This document shows, in pieces, positions 33,926 through 44,053 of a stretch of 64,000 nucleotides of DNA. Source of the DNA: Undaria pinnatifida (Eukaryota; Sar; Phaeophyceae; Laminariales; Alariaceae). How positions within the stretch are numbered: the first letter of the stretch is position 1; every line of letters starts with the position of its first letter. The stretch spans positions 14,407,665 to 14,471,664 of the forward strand of contig JABAKD010000013.1 in assembly GCA_012845835.1 (NCBI GenBank), in the 5' to 3' direction. Below the pieces are notes generated by a model, which saw nothing but the letters and a program-made list of their open reading frames with translations, had not been told where the DNA came from and ran no database searches. A program made the position numbers and the translations under genes.

Positions 33926-34718
33926 TTATAAAAATAAAAATACACGCCAGAGCTAAGTAAACTCTCCTACTATGCCCTATTAAGCACACAATTTTTGAAA
34001 CTGTCCAAACTGAACGCCAAATACATGAAACTCCATTTTTCTTTTTCCCAAAGTTGAGGCGAGACCAGCTGACTTCGTTTGCGCCGCTCAGCGTGGATAT
34101 CCGCTGCATTAACCACGAGCAACAGCACCAGCAACCCCGACGTGCGGTGGTTCGCGCCATGTTGAGTTTCGTAGATCTTGTTGCTAAGGATGGCGCCGAG
34201 TGTGCGCCAGAGAGTGGACCCAAGCGTGACCAAGGAGGCCTGTGAAGCTGTCCAGAGCAAGAAGATGACCGTCCTGCAGGCTCAGAAGGCCTTCGGCATC
34301 AGCAGGAAGTCGATCATTCGCCGTCTCAAGGGTGTTTGTGCGATGGATACCAGTGTCGGTCCTGCGACAGTCCTGCGGCGGGAAGAGGAGGGATGGATCG
34401 TAGATACTCTGCTGTGTGCTGCGTACAACCACTTCGGGTTGAGTCGGTCGGACCTAGTTGAAGCTGTTCGAAAGCTCTGCAGCGACGGGCGGCAAGTCCC
34501 CTGGAAGCCAGAGCAGGGCCCTGGGCCGAAGTGGGTCAGGGGCTTCCTCAAGCGGCACCCGCAGCTGTCGGAACGCTCTAGCCGCATCTATGAGGCGGAC
34601 AGAGTCGCATCCAACCATGACGAACGCCTGCGGTCTTGCTACTGAGCATGGGAGGACTTAACGAAAGACAACAACTGGGAGGCGAACCACTTGTGGAACA
34701 CCGATGAGACAGGTGAGG

Positions 34719-35385
34719 ATAGTCTAGTCTAGTCTAGTCTACTACATGTACCAGTGGTTCGAAGCTCTAGCCCAGAGTATCGGCAGCCGCACTCGCTGGC
34801 GTTGACAGAGTTGCTCGTTGACAAACGCCACCAACCACGATCTGGCAGCTTGATGAATTTTTGCGCCCAAAAACCCCGTCGCTCGAGGAGAACCTGCGCC
34901 CCCACGGCTGCGCTGTACAGCGGTGATCTACATGCCGCAGCCGTTAGTCTAGTCTAGTCTAGACTAGATTCTTGCCGATCCTGATTTTTTTTTCTTGTTC
35001 CCCCGCAGGAGAGAACTTGCACGAGTAGACAGATAGTCTAGACTAGGTCAAGATGCTGTCCTTTTGACGTCAGACTGGTATCGAGCAGACGGGACGAACA
35101 GCGCCGTTCACTCCTGCTGGGTGAAAATTTTCTCCGTGTTTCTCTTTGTCACGTTGAAGTTCATGTGCCCCATGACACAGACTGCTGTTGCTGCTCCTGC
35201 TGTTATCTGTGCAGTCTAGTCTAGTCTAGTCTAGACTAGACTCTTGTGAACCCTGTTCTGTGCGAGAATCGCCATCGCTTGTATTAGTATTGTCTAGACT
35301 AGACTAGACTAGACTACTCCGGCGAAATCTAGTCTGGTCTAGAGTTAGGGTTAGGGTTAGGGTACTCGTGGTCTAGTCTAGTCTG
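34719..35385. repeat. TCTAG pentamer arrays in the intron
   Basis: Clusters of AGTCTAGTCTAGTCTAG or its complement at about 34719-34743, 34946-34972, 35029-35047, 35214-35246, 35293-35343 and 35371-35385. Several switch orientation at CTAGTCTAGACTAG, making small palindromes. Short traces also occur at 52990 and 53749. Confidence 0.9.
35345..35362 (+). repeat. Interstitial telomere-type repeat, three TTAGGG units
   Basis: Three perfect TTAGGG units inside the transposase intron, next to TCTAG arrays. Too short to prove a former chromosome end. It does suggest the organism uses or has used TTAGGG telomeres. Confidence 0.8.
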
Positions 35386-36639
35386 TTAATAGTCTAAAAT
35401 GGTACGAGTAGTTGGAGGAGAAATGCACTGCTGTTGCGATCACTTTCATCTCTGTCGCAATAGCCCCCATCGAGCCAGCATACGCCCTCCGCTCCTTTCC
35501 TTCAACTCGCCATGTCGCATGCAGAATGCTTGCTGTATGGATGGCCATACCACAAGACGATCGGCTCGTTTTGTTGTGCGCAAGAAACAATGGCTTACAC
35601 CACCGCTCTGTCCAACCTGCCCGTTCGGGGATGGTCGTTTCACTCCCCGCTCCAATATATTTTGGGTTACAGGTGCCCCACCACAAGGCACGAAAACGCT
35701 CAAGTTGATTGCGGAGTGTGGGCAGAAGGTGGTCTCGACAGTGCGCTCCAATTCACGGAAAAACATGACGATGGTGACGACGATCAATGCGGCGGGCGAC
35801 GTCTAGTTTCCGCTCATAATTTCCAAAGGACAGCGCGTGCAAGTGGCGTGGATGGACGAAACCAAGGAGCCAGAGAACGCGAGATATGCCGCCACAGAAT
35901 CGTCCTTCATGCAGGGCTCCGTGTTCGTCGAGTACCTCAAGGATTTCCACAATCAGCTGAAAGAACGCGGTTTGCTCGACGGCAAGCCGCAGGTGCTCGT
36001 GCTTGATGGCCACGCCTCACACGTCAACTTCGACGTCATCAAGTTGGCGAACACACTGAACATCGTCCTCTTCCAGCTACCGTCCCACACGTCGCACATC
36101 ACCCAGCCATTGGACGTTGCAGATTTCGGGTCGTTCAAGCAGCAGATGACGAAGGTGCTCACACGCTTCCCGATGGAGCACGGGGGGAGAACGCCCTTGA
36201 AGAGTGACATGGTCGGCATCATCGGCGAGGCTTTTCGATCCAGCTTCTCCAAAGAGCAGAACACTGCGTCTTTTGCGGCCGCTGGTTTGGGGCCTGTGAA
36301 CACGGAGAAAGCGATGGGCCGGCTGCAAGGCCGTGGAAAGCGGAAGGAACGCCCGACCGACCGCGAGGCCCTTTCGGACATTCCGGTCGCGATAGCAGAG
36401 AAGGAGCTGCAGGGCAGTCTCGGCGAACGCGCCGTCCGAAAACTGTAGCAGCAGGGATACACCGTCACCGACCTTTGTGTCGGCACGGTGATGCTTGGCG
36501 GGGTCGTCAAGACAAGGAGATACAGCAAGAAACGGGCGATATCTCGAAGTTCCGGAGGAGTCCCGGATGGCGGGCCTCTTACTTGCAACGCTGTGTTGGC
36601 AGAGTACGATGAAGACGATCGCCGCCCCTCTCTGAGGAG

Positions 36640-36875
36640 CGGGGGGGTCCCGGGCGTGTGGAAATTGTCGGGGGGCGCGGAGATGGTCATGGCCGTGTGC
36701 CGGGCGTGCGGGAGTTGTCGGGGGGCGCGGAGATGGTCGTGGCCGTGAGGTGGGGGGTGCCGGGCGTGTGGAAGCTGTCGGGGGGCGCGGAGATGGTCGT
36801 GACCGTAGGAGGGGGGGTGCCGGGCGTGTGAAAGCTGTCGGGGGGCGCGGAGATAGTCGTGGCCGTAGGGCGGTG
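36640..36875. repeat. GC-rich minisatellite, four units of 50-60 bp
   Basis: Core GTGCCGGGCGTGTGGAAGC plus TGTCGGGGGGCGCGGAGATG, repeated at about 36650, 36700, 36757 and 36817. Lies on the degenerate 3' end of the transposase frame. Confidence 0.85.
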
Positions 36876-36959
36876 GTAGGAGCGGGGCCTGCCGCACGTC
36901 AGATGACGCCCGCCATGTCAAGGGCGGGAAGGCAACGAACGCCCCGGCAGATTGTTGAC

Positions 36960-38090
36960 GAGTAGTCTAAACGTTTTGCTCTTCCGCACTTTTTTTTTTG
37001 TCTTGGCACCGGTAGCCCCAGCCACCGAGACGTGTGCTTGTTTTGAGACGAAATTGCGTTTGGTACGCGAAGCACATGGAAGTCATGCGAAGCAGGCCGG
37101 GGTTTAGGAGGTTGAAGGGGATGCGGCATTGTTGTCCCCTGATCTATGTGTTCCTTCTCTTTTTTTCTGTGTTGTCTCCAAGTGCTGCAGACGAGATACA
37201 ATGCCTCCGTCGAAGTTGTAACAGCTCCGGAAAGGTGTTTTCTGGCGTGAGCTACTGCCGTGGCGATGTGATACGAGTAGCTGGGGGGAATTTATCCTCC
37301 CTTGCAGGGCGCTAGAGAAGAGTCAAAACAGCTCCAAACTACATGAATGAGTGATTGCGGTAGCAGCAGTATTGAAGATTTGCGGGTGAGCAGAGGATGA
37401 AGGGGGGAGTTCTACCGGCCCCATTGGAATGGCAGCGTGGTACACCAGGGTTGGGCGCTAAAGCCGGGGATAGGGTGCTTTTGTCCCCTGTTGGGTGATA
37501 CACACTATAGAGCACTACTACGGAGTGTGATGTCATTTTTTTCTGTTGTCTTTGACAACAGGGTGGACGTGTTCACTGAGTGGCATGGTTTGGGATTGGG
37601 ATAGGCGTGTTTCGTGTGGGGAATAGCTTGGGGCATTTCGGGGCTAGTTCTTACCCTAGCGGCAGGTAAATCAGCAAAAAAATGCCTCTGTTTGAACGAC
37701 TGTCAAATTGTCAGATTGGCTCCAGAATGATTTTGTTTTTTGCAGTAGTCTTCAAATGTCATGAGCAAGTCATATGCATGTTTTTTTTCTGACGCTTCGT
37801 CGCTCCATGTGCAGGGGGCACGCAAACTGGCCAAGAACAGGCAAATTGGCCCCAAAGTTGGGGCCCCGAAAAACCGGGGATACGTCATTAACATCCCCGG
37901 TTATGTGTCCAGGTGTGATTTTTTCTTTGATATGGTTTCCACTGATGCCCATGATATGCACACCAAGTTTGGGCTTCTGGAACGCTCCAGAACGTGAGCA
38001 ATCAGCAAATACGTAAAAGCGTGCCTATTAGGCAAGCACCCACATTTTCACCTGCTTTTTCCGGCGAGGAGTAACATGTCGCACAGCCTC
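36960..38090. other. Stretch without recognisable gene
   Basis: Short frames only. A 10-bp-arm inverted repeat (AACCGGGGAT / ATCCCCGGTT) lies at about 37872-37902. Nothing else supported. Confidence 0.5.
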
Positions 38091-39150
38091 TAACTCCTAT
38101 AATATAACCGAAATCGGCCAGAGTAATAAACACTTCTAAGCAATTGATATCACGTCACTATCTGTCTAGCCATCCATGACGTAGCTTTCATTCATCCCCC
38201 CCTCCTTCCCCACACCCCGCACGATCGCCTAGACCCAGCACCGCGCTTATAGCAAGCCCCTACATATATGAAAAATACGCGCGATCGGAGGATCACACAC
38301 AATGTTGCGAACATCAGTGTCGACTAAATCATTGATCTCACAGCTGGAGAGTATTTGAGATATTTTTTGTGACCAAAACCTCTTGACCCCCCCCCCCCCC
38401 TCCCCCGCGCCCCCGCCCCTTTTTTTTTTTTTTTTTTTTTTTGTCCTCGCTTCCTCTAGCTTAAACGCCCTACTTAGTATCGTAATCCGCCAGAGTAATG
38501 AACACTTCCACACCCTGGATATCGCCTCGTTATCTTTTTAGAGCCGTCCGTGCCGCTGCTGCAATTCCCACCCACCCCCGCCCCCAACGCCTCCTCCTTC
38601 CCCACCACCCGCACCATCGCCTAGACCTAGCACCACGCGTATAGCAAACCCCTACTTCTGTGCGACCTAAGCCCCCCCCCCCCCCCCGCCCCCCGCCCCC
38701 CCCGCCCCATCCCCCCCCCCTCCCCCACAAGAAGGATTTGTAGTTTCCACGCACCAATTGACCTGCCTCACTCGTCCCCTCCCCCCCCTCCCCCCCTCCC
38801 GCCCCCCTTTTGATCAAAATCAGCCCCCCACGTCCTGAAAACCTCCGCCCTCCCCTCACCGGGTATTTCGACTTACAAGATTCACTTGATAAACTGATGC
38901 ATTTCCTTCCACAGCTGTCAGATTTTGTCCCCCTCAGAAACGGGCTTTATAGTTTCCGCGCACAGACTGCCTAACATCACCCTGTTGACCCTGATAGCTA
39001 CACTGTGGTTGCAAGGGGAGTCGCCGACCTATATCCTTTATGAGGACACACAACCCGTAATACGCGCGATCGGAGTATCACACACAGCTTGCAAAGATGA
39101 GTTTCGACAAAATCTTCGATCTCACAGCTGGAGTGTATTTTAATTTTTAT
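38090..39150 (+). repeat. Poly-C mosaic with family C core
   Basis: Module order closely parallels 14530-15560 (ATCGAAATCGGCCAGAGTAA, CACGATCGCCTAGACCCAGC, poly-C/poly-T, core unit). A block of roughly 1 kb was therefore duplicated between the two sites. The core unit ends at about 39150. Confidence 0.85.
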
Positions 39151-39548
39151 AATACAAATATCTCTCTTTTTTTTTCCTCTCGGAAGACGAAAGGGCGATC
39201 TTAGCTGTCATCGTCTGGTTGGTACTAACTTTTATGATGAAACCCACTGATTGATAGCAGACCAGAGGATGGCGCCAGGGGTGGTTTATGGGGGGCTTGA
39301 TAGGGCACTCTACTGCTAGAAGTAATATCTCAGGAAGTTATGGCTGTATTAATGTGGTCAGTCTTATGTTTGCTTCTATTAATACTACTTTGGATCCACT
39401 AATATTAATACGTACGTTCAAATGTTGCGTCTGTCGTACGTATCGGTAGTGATAGATACTAACTATGTGCAATATATACGTGGTGGTCTTTCTTGGGTGG
39501 CAAGCGGTATAGTCGGTTTTTCCAGGCGCGAGTAGTGAGACGTATGCA

Positions 39549-39574
39549 CGAGTTGTTGTTGTTGTTGTCGTTGT

Positions 39575-39608
<34 letters not shown>

Positions 39609-40160
39609 GTTGTTGCTGTGGTTGTTGTTATTGTTGTTCTCACATTAACTCGCATAATCAAGTCCTTGGGACAGGCTCCAGTCACTCTGGAGCTGAGGAA
39701 TGCCCCAGGGAAAAACACACACAACCCAAGGTGATACACGTATGTATCACAGCTGGCGCAATTCATGCCTCCACCAGAAACATATAAAAGTGAAATCGGG
39801 AGTCAGTCTACGATGTGCCAGGTCCCTGCCGGTGCATACGTCTCATTACTCACGCCTGAAGAAACCAACTATTCCGAAAGCCACCCAAGGAAGACTACCA
39901 AGCATATATTGCACGTAGTATCTATCACTCGTACGCATACGCACGACAGGCGTAAGTCAATTTGAGAAAAGAAACAAAGAAAAGAAAAGAAGATAAAGGA
40001 AAGGAAAGAAAAGAGAGAAAGCGAAACAAAACGAAAAAGGAAAGAAAAGAAGAGAAGAAAAAGACAAGAAAAGCAAGAAAAGACAAGAAGACAAGAAGAG
40101 GAAGCAAGGCAAAGTAAAAAATAGAAGAGGAAAAAGAAAAAGAAAAGAAAAGAAAGAAAA
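39549..40160 (-). repeat. Retroposon D, near full-length copy with (CAA)n tail
   Basis: On the minus strand: a pyrimidine-rich 5' part (40160-39960), then GACTTACGCCTGTCGTGCG, GTCTTCCTTGGGTGG, GACTCCCGATTTCAC, TCCAGAGTGACTGGAGCCTG and CGAGTTAATGTGAGAACAAC. It ends in a (CAA)n-type tail (TTG repeats 39549-39640). The order matches 40877-41397 and 54345-53795. Non-coding. The microsatellite tail suggests target-primed insertion by a LINE. Confidence 0.85.
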
Positions 40161-40162
40161 AC

Positions 40163-40515
<353 letters not shown>

Positions 40516-40649
40516 ATTATTTCAAAAAACTGTACGCACTCGAAAAACACTTCCAATCAACCAAACGTCATGAAGACCTCCAGAAAATCAACCACAGCAT
40601 CTAAACGGAACCACACCCTGGATACCAAAGTCTTTAGTTTAATCTTGCA

Positions 40650-40870
40650 GATGTTTTGCACACACGCCGAAAACACGTACAGAGTAGGTGGCCCTTTAGA
40701 CCAGACTATAGTGGCAACCTGAATAATAGTGGCATAAAAATTTCCTCTGGGCAAAATCTCAATCCGATATAGTGGCACTTCCTCACTATTGAGGACGGGG
40801 TCCTCAATAATAGTGGCATGTTAGGCATCTCACACACCCAATAGTGGCAGTTCCAAACAGCGGGCCCCCA
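40650..40870 (+). repeat. ATAGTGGCA repeat cluster, left
   Basis: Outer sequence ACAGAGTAGGTGGCCCTTTA (40680-40699) followed by scattered TATAGTGGCA or AATAGTGGCA copies at about 40710, 40730, 40778, 40812 and 40849. Inverted counterpart at 43030-43195. Confidence 0.75.
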
Positions 40871-40876
40871 CTACTG

Positions 40877-41397
40877 CCTTTTTCTTTCTTCTCTTCTTTT
40901 TTCCTTGCCTCGCTTCCTCTTCTTGTCTTCTTGTCTTTTCTTGCTTTCCTTGTCTTTTTCTTTTCTTTTCTTTCCTTTTTCGTTTTGTTTCGCTTTCTTC
41001 TCTTTGTTTTCTTTTTTCTTTTCTTTGTTTCTTTTCTCAAATTGATTTACTTACGCCTGTGGTGCGTATGCGTCGTGATAGATACTACGTGTAATATATA
41101 TACGTGGTAGTCTTCCTTGGGTGGCAATCGGAGTAGTTGGTTTCTCCAGGCGCGAGTAATGAGACGTATGCACCGGCATGGACCCGGCACATCGTCGACT
41201 GACTCCCGATTTCACTTTTATATGTTTCCGGTGTAGGCATGAATTGCGTCAGCTGTGATATATGCGTGTACCACCTTGGGTTGTTGTGTGTGTTTTTCCC
41301 TGGGGTGTTCGTCAGATTCAGAGTGACTGGAGCCTGTCCTGTGACCACCGACTTGATTGTTATGCGAGTTAATGTGAGAACAACAACAACAACAACA
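40877..41397 (+). repeat. Retroposon D, full-length copy
   Basis: Pyrimidine-rich 5' part (40877-41040), conserved middle, then TGTGAGAACAACAACAACAA at 41371. Same order as the other D copies. Confidence 0.85.
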
Positions 41398-41559
41398 ACT
41401 GCTGGACCACACCTGCCCACACGCACCCTCAGCAGTGGGCGCCACACGTATCATGCCAGCCTGCGCGGACCTAGAACTGTGTAAACTCCCAAACCGACCA
41501 CTGGGAGAGAAAGACGGCCACGGATGTCGCCTTGGCTGCGGTGGCCGGCTTCATGGAAT

Positions 41560-42095
41560 ATTATAAAAATGAAAATATACTCCAGCTGTGAGATCGAAGA
41601 TTTCGTCGAAACTCATCTTTGCAAGCTGTGTGTGATACTCCGATCGCGCGCATTACGAGTTGTGTGTCCTCATTAAGAATATAGGTCGGCGACTCCCCTT
41701 ACAAACTACAGTGTAGCTATCAGGGTCAACAGGGTGATTTTAGTCAGCCTGTGCGCGGAAACTATAAAACCCGTTTCTGAGGGGGACAAAATCTGACAGC
41801 TGTGGAGGGAAACGTATCCTTCTATCAAGTGAATCTTGTAAGTCGAATAACCGGTGAGGAGTGGGGGGCGGAGTTTTGAAGGACGTGGGGGCCTGGTTTT
41901 GATCAAAAGCGAGCGGGTTTGGAGGGGGGGGGGGGGGGGGGGGGGGGGGCAATTTGTCTGTAAGCTATAAATCCTTTCAAGGGGATAAATCTGACGGTTT
42001 TGGCACCAGTTTATTATTGGGGGGGGGTTGGGCGGGGGTGGGGCGTGTGGGGCAGCTCAATATGTGCGTGGTAGAAACTATACAATATTTTGAGT
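41560..42095 (-). repeat. Poly-C mosaic and family C core, inverted copy
   Basis: Reverse complement of family C: core unit 41765-41575, then modules with G homopolymers (about 24 nt, 41926-41949, and 42019-42027). Only minus-oriented mosaic of this size here. Confidence 0.85.
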
Positions 42096-42571
42096 ATGGA
42101 ATATGTGGTGAACCAGAGGAGGAGGGCGGCAGAGAAATACATCGCGTCTGCAACCCGTGCATCGCCAAGAAGCAAAATACACCCGACTCCTCGAATCACC
42201 GTAAGTGTGCCTCGAAGGCCGTGGAGGAATGGGCCGGGTTGGAGGAGCAAGCCGAGTTTGCTGACACTCTGTCTAAAGACGCAGAAGAGATTTTCATGGA
42301 GAAGGTTAACAACACGTACGAGGAAGAGGTGGACAGTGACGACGAGCCAGACAATGCCAAAGATTCTAAGAGCGCGGGGGGTGGGAGGAAGAAGGCGCCG
42401 CCGTCGTTCGCGGAACTGGCTGAACTTTTTGGTCCTCTAGAACAGTACGCAGAGTTGTGTGGCATTGGCGAAGCCGGGCATCACCTCCGCAAGGCGAAGA
42501 TGGTGTTCTTCGCAGCGCACTCCGCCAGACCGGCACGGCAGATGGACATTAGAACGTTTGCCGACTCCTAG
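42081..42571 (+). CDS. Orphan acidic reading frame, possibly an element or gene fragment
   Basis: An open frame with no internal stop from the end of the family C repeat to TAG at 42571. Its residues from about 53 onward, counted from the first ATG in the repeat, look protein-like. Features: RVCNPCIAKK, then NHRKCASKAVEEWAGLEEQA. A strongly acidic stretch (EEEVDSDDEPDNAKD) comes next, then PPSFAELAELFGPLEQYAEL and GHHLRKAKMVFFAAHSARPA. The biased third-position G/C and balanced amino acids differ from shadow frames nearby. I do not recognise the family and no start codon after the repeat is convincing, so it may be a 3' exon. It lies between the two ATAGTGGCA clusters and could belong to that candidate transposon. 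Confidence 0.5.
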
Positions 42572-43029
42572 TAGTGCAATCAGTCGGCTGACGCCTACAC
42601 CAAAAGTGCTCGTAGGTAGTTGCAGAGCATCGTGGCGGTTGGGTTGATGCGCCGCGGTGGAGAGCGTTTGGCTCTTCAAGCTTGGTTGCTTCAGTTCTTC
42701 GCGTCTCTGCGTTGCTGTTGTCATTTCTTCTGCGTGTGTCGAACCCCTTGTTACATGGCCCGCCAGACAAAACATAAATGATGTGCCTCCTTCAGTACGT
42801 TTGGACGTGGTTTCGGTGGTCTGGCTGCACTGAAAAATAAAAAATAGGTTTGGACCGCAGAAGGCTCGGCGACCCTTGGATAACCAGGTTTCATTTCATG
42901 TGTTTCATGCGGATACTGTTGCACACAAATGCTCAACCACGAGGAGTGCAGCAGTACACGGCCTTACCCGCATGTAACAGCGCATGCGAGTGTAGATCCA
43001 ATGAACCGCTGTTGATATCGCGAACGTCG
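42572..43029. other. Non-coding stretch
   Basis: Follows the orphan frame. No gene or repeat partner seen. Confidence 0.4.
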
Positions 43030-43195
43030 AAGCTTCTTATTCGATATAGTGGCAATATTGCCACTATTGGCCTTGCAATAGTGGCAATAGTGCCACTATA
43101 TCGAATAGTGGCACTGCCCCGAATAGTGGCACCATTTGGTCTTGCCCCTATACGCCACCATAAAGGGCCACCTACTGTATTGTGTTCGCCCATTG
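43030..43195 (-). repeat. ATAGTGGCA repeat cluster, right, inverted
   Basis: ATAGTGGCAATATTGCCACTA and further inverted or direct copies to about 43130. Outer sequence TAAAGGGCCACCTACTGTA (43161-43179) is the reverse complement of the left cluster's outer sequence, apart from a 2-nt indel. Dense enough to fold into hairpins. Confidence 0.75.
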
Positions 43196-43221
43196 AAACC
43201 ACTTGTTGGATGAAACCTATT

Positions 43222-43249
43222 GTTGTTGTTGTTGTTGTCGTTGTTGTCG

Positions 43250-43322
<73 letters not shown>

Positions 43323-43345
43323 CGTTGTTGTTGTTTTTGTTGTCG

Positions 43346-43380
<35 letters not shown>

Positions 43381-43397
43381 GCTGTTGTTGTTGTTGT

Positions 43398-43429
<32 letters not shown>

Positions 43430-43612
43430 TTGTTGTTGTTGTTGTTTTTGTTGTTGTCGTTGTTGTTGTCTCACATTAACTTTGTCAAACATCTAGAGTC
43501 CGTGGTCACGCAAATGTGCTGGAGCCCTAGGAAGATCCGAAAAACCGAATGGAATCAAAAGTCGTCGGGGAAATACTACGCTTTCGGGTTTTTACTCCCA
43601 CGAAAGATGCTT
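43222..43612 (-). repeat. Retroposon E with long (CAA)n tail
   Basis: On the minus strand: GGATCTTCCTAGGGCTCCAG, GACTCTAGATGTTTGACAAA and GTTAATGTGAGACAACAAC, then about 250 nt of (CAA)n with occasional variants (43222-43470). Same 3' architecture as E copies at 50700, 55252, 55990 and 58142. Confidence 0.85.
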
Positions 43613-43700
43613 TATATTAATTGAAGAAGCCGAAATGGTGGGGGGGGGGAAGGGCTGTCCTGCCCCCGCCCCCTCCGGGTGCGTACGCCTCCCCTTCCTC

Positions 43701-43711
43701 TATATAAATAG
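43701..43711 (+). promoter_or_regulatory. TATA box candidate
   Basis: TATATAAATAG, 73 bp upstream of the ATG at 43784, in a GC-rich context. It would drive transcription antisense to the DIRS-like element. Confidence 0.45.
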
Positions 43712-43783
43712 CGGGAGGGAGGAGAGGGAGGAGGGGCCGCGCCCGCCCTTTCTCCTTCTGTCTACGCCTCCCTCACCCACACA

Positions 43784-44053
43784 ATGAAACGCGGTCGATC
43801 TACCTACCGGTCGGCTTCCGCTAGTGAGACGCCTCCCCACCCGAGACCGCGATTCTCCCCACCGTCTATCCGGTTATGTCCTGACCGTTTAGGTTCCGAT
43901 AGCAGTTCCCCAAGCGGTCGTTACATTACCGGGCAGAGGAGACTTATCCCATTCCGACCCATTTACTCCGTTGTCCCGGTTGTCTCTCAAACTCCCATGC
44001 CCCGTGCTCGAACCCCTCTGATACCCAAACCGGGTCCTTCATATTCGCCCTAA
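43784..44053 (+). CDS. Small Ser/Pro/Arg-rich open frame, unknown
   Basis: 89 codons from ATG to TAA: MKRGRSTYRSASASETPPHP at the start, KPGPSYSP at the end. Basic, Pro- and Ser-rich, no domain recognised. It overlaps, on the opposite strand, the 3' end of the tyrosine recombinase (catalytic Tyr region 44041-44100). That raises the chance it is a shadow of a GC-rich coding strand. The upstream TATA-like box is the only positive sign, so I give it low weight. Confidence 0.3.
   Translation: MKRGRSTYRSASASETPPHPRPRFSPPSIRLCPDRLGSDSSSPSGRYITGQRRLIPFRPIYSVVPVVSQTPMPRARTPLIPKPGPSYSP

Larger units (their letters stand above)
34713..35672 (+). other. Intron of the pogo-like transposase
   Basis: Starts GTGAGG and ends TTACAG. 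Removing it joins ACA-G to GT-GCC in frame (Thr-Gly-Ala), directly after the first catalytic Asp. At 960 bp it is long, and it contains (TCTAG/TAGTC)n pentamer arrays and three TTAGGG units. Much of it may be a later insertion into a shorter intron. Confidence 0.8.
34178..36446 (+). pseudogene. pogo/Tigger-like DDE transposase with one intron, nonsense-damaged
   Basis: Transposase of the Tc1/mariner superfamily, pogo-type. Exon 1 (start ATG 34190, MAPSVRQRVDPSV) has a psq-type helix-turn-helix at residues about 10-50 (VLQAQKAFGISRKSIIRRL). A CENP-B-type DNA-binding domain follows (GPGPKWVRGFLKRHPQLSER). The first catalytic Asp is in LWNTDETG, just before the intron (34713-35672). Exon 2 reads on in frame: APPQGTKTLKLIAECGQKVV, then VLVLDGHASHVNF (second Asp) and HITQPLDVADFGSFK (third Asp), spacing DD35D. 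All three acidic residues survive. In-frame TGA (34643-34645) and TAG (35804-35806) make it a pseudogene. A third TAG (36446) precedes a same-frame continuation (GVPDGGPLTCN). Confidence 0.92.

Noticed and set aside
35345-35362. Chromosome end
   Set aside because: Only three TTAGGG units, inside an intron with coding sequence on both sides.
35953-36921. 322-codon minus-strand frame with His/Pro-rich repeats
   Set aside because: Shadow of the transposase exon and the GC minisatellite; the plus strand holds the conserved motifs.
43203-43624. Several open frames coding poly-Gln, poly-Cys, poly-Val or poly-Leu
   Set aside because: All frames of a TTG/CAA microsatellite are open; they are shadows of the repeat.
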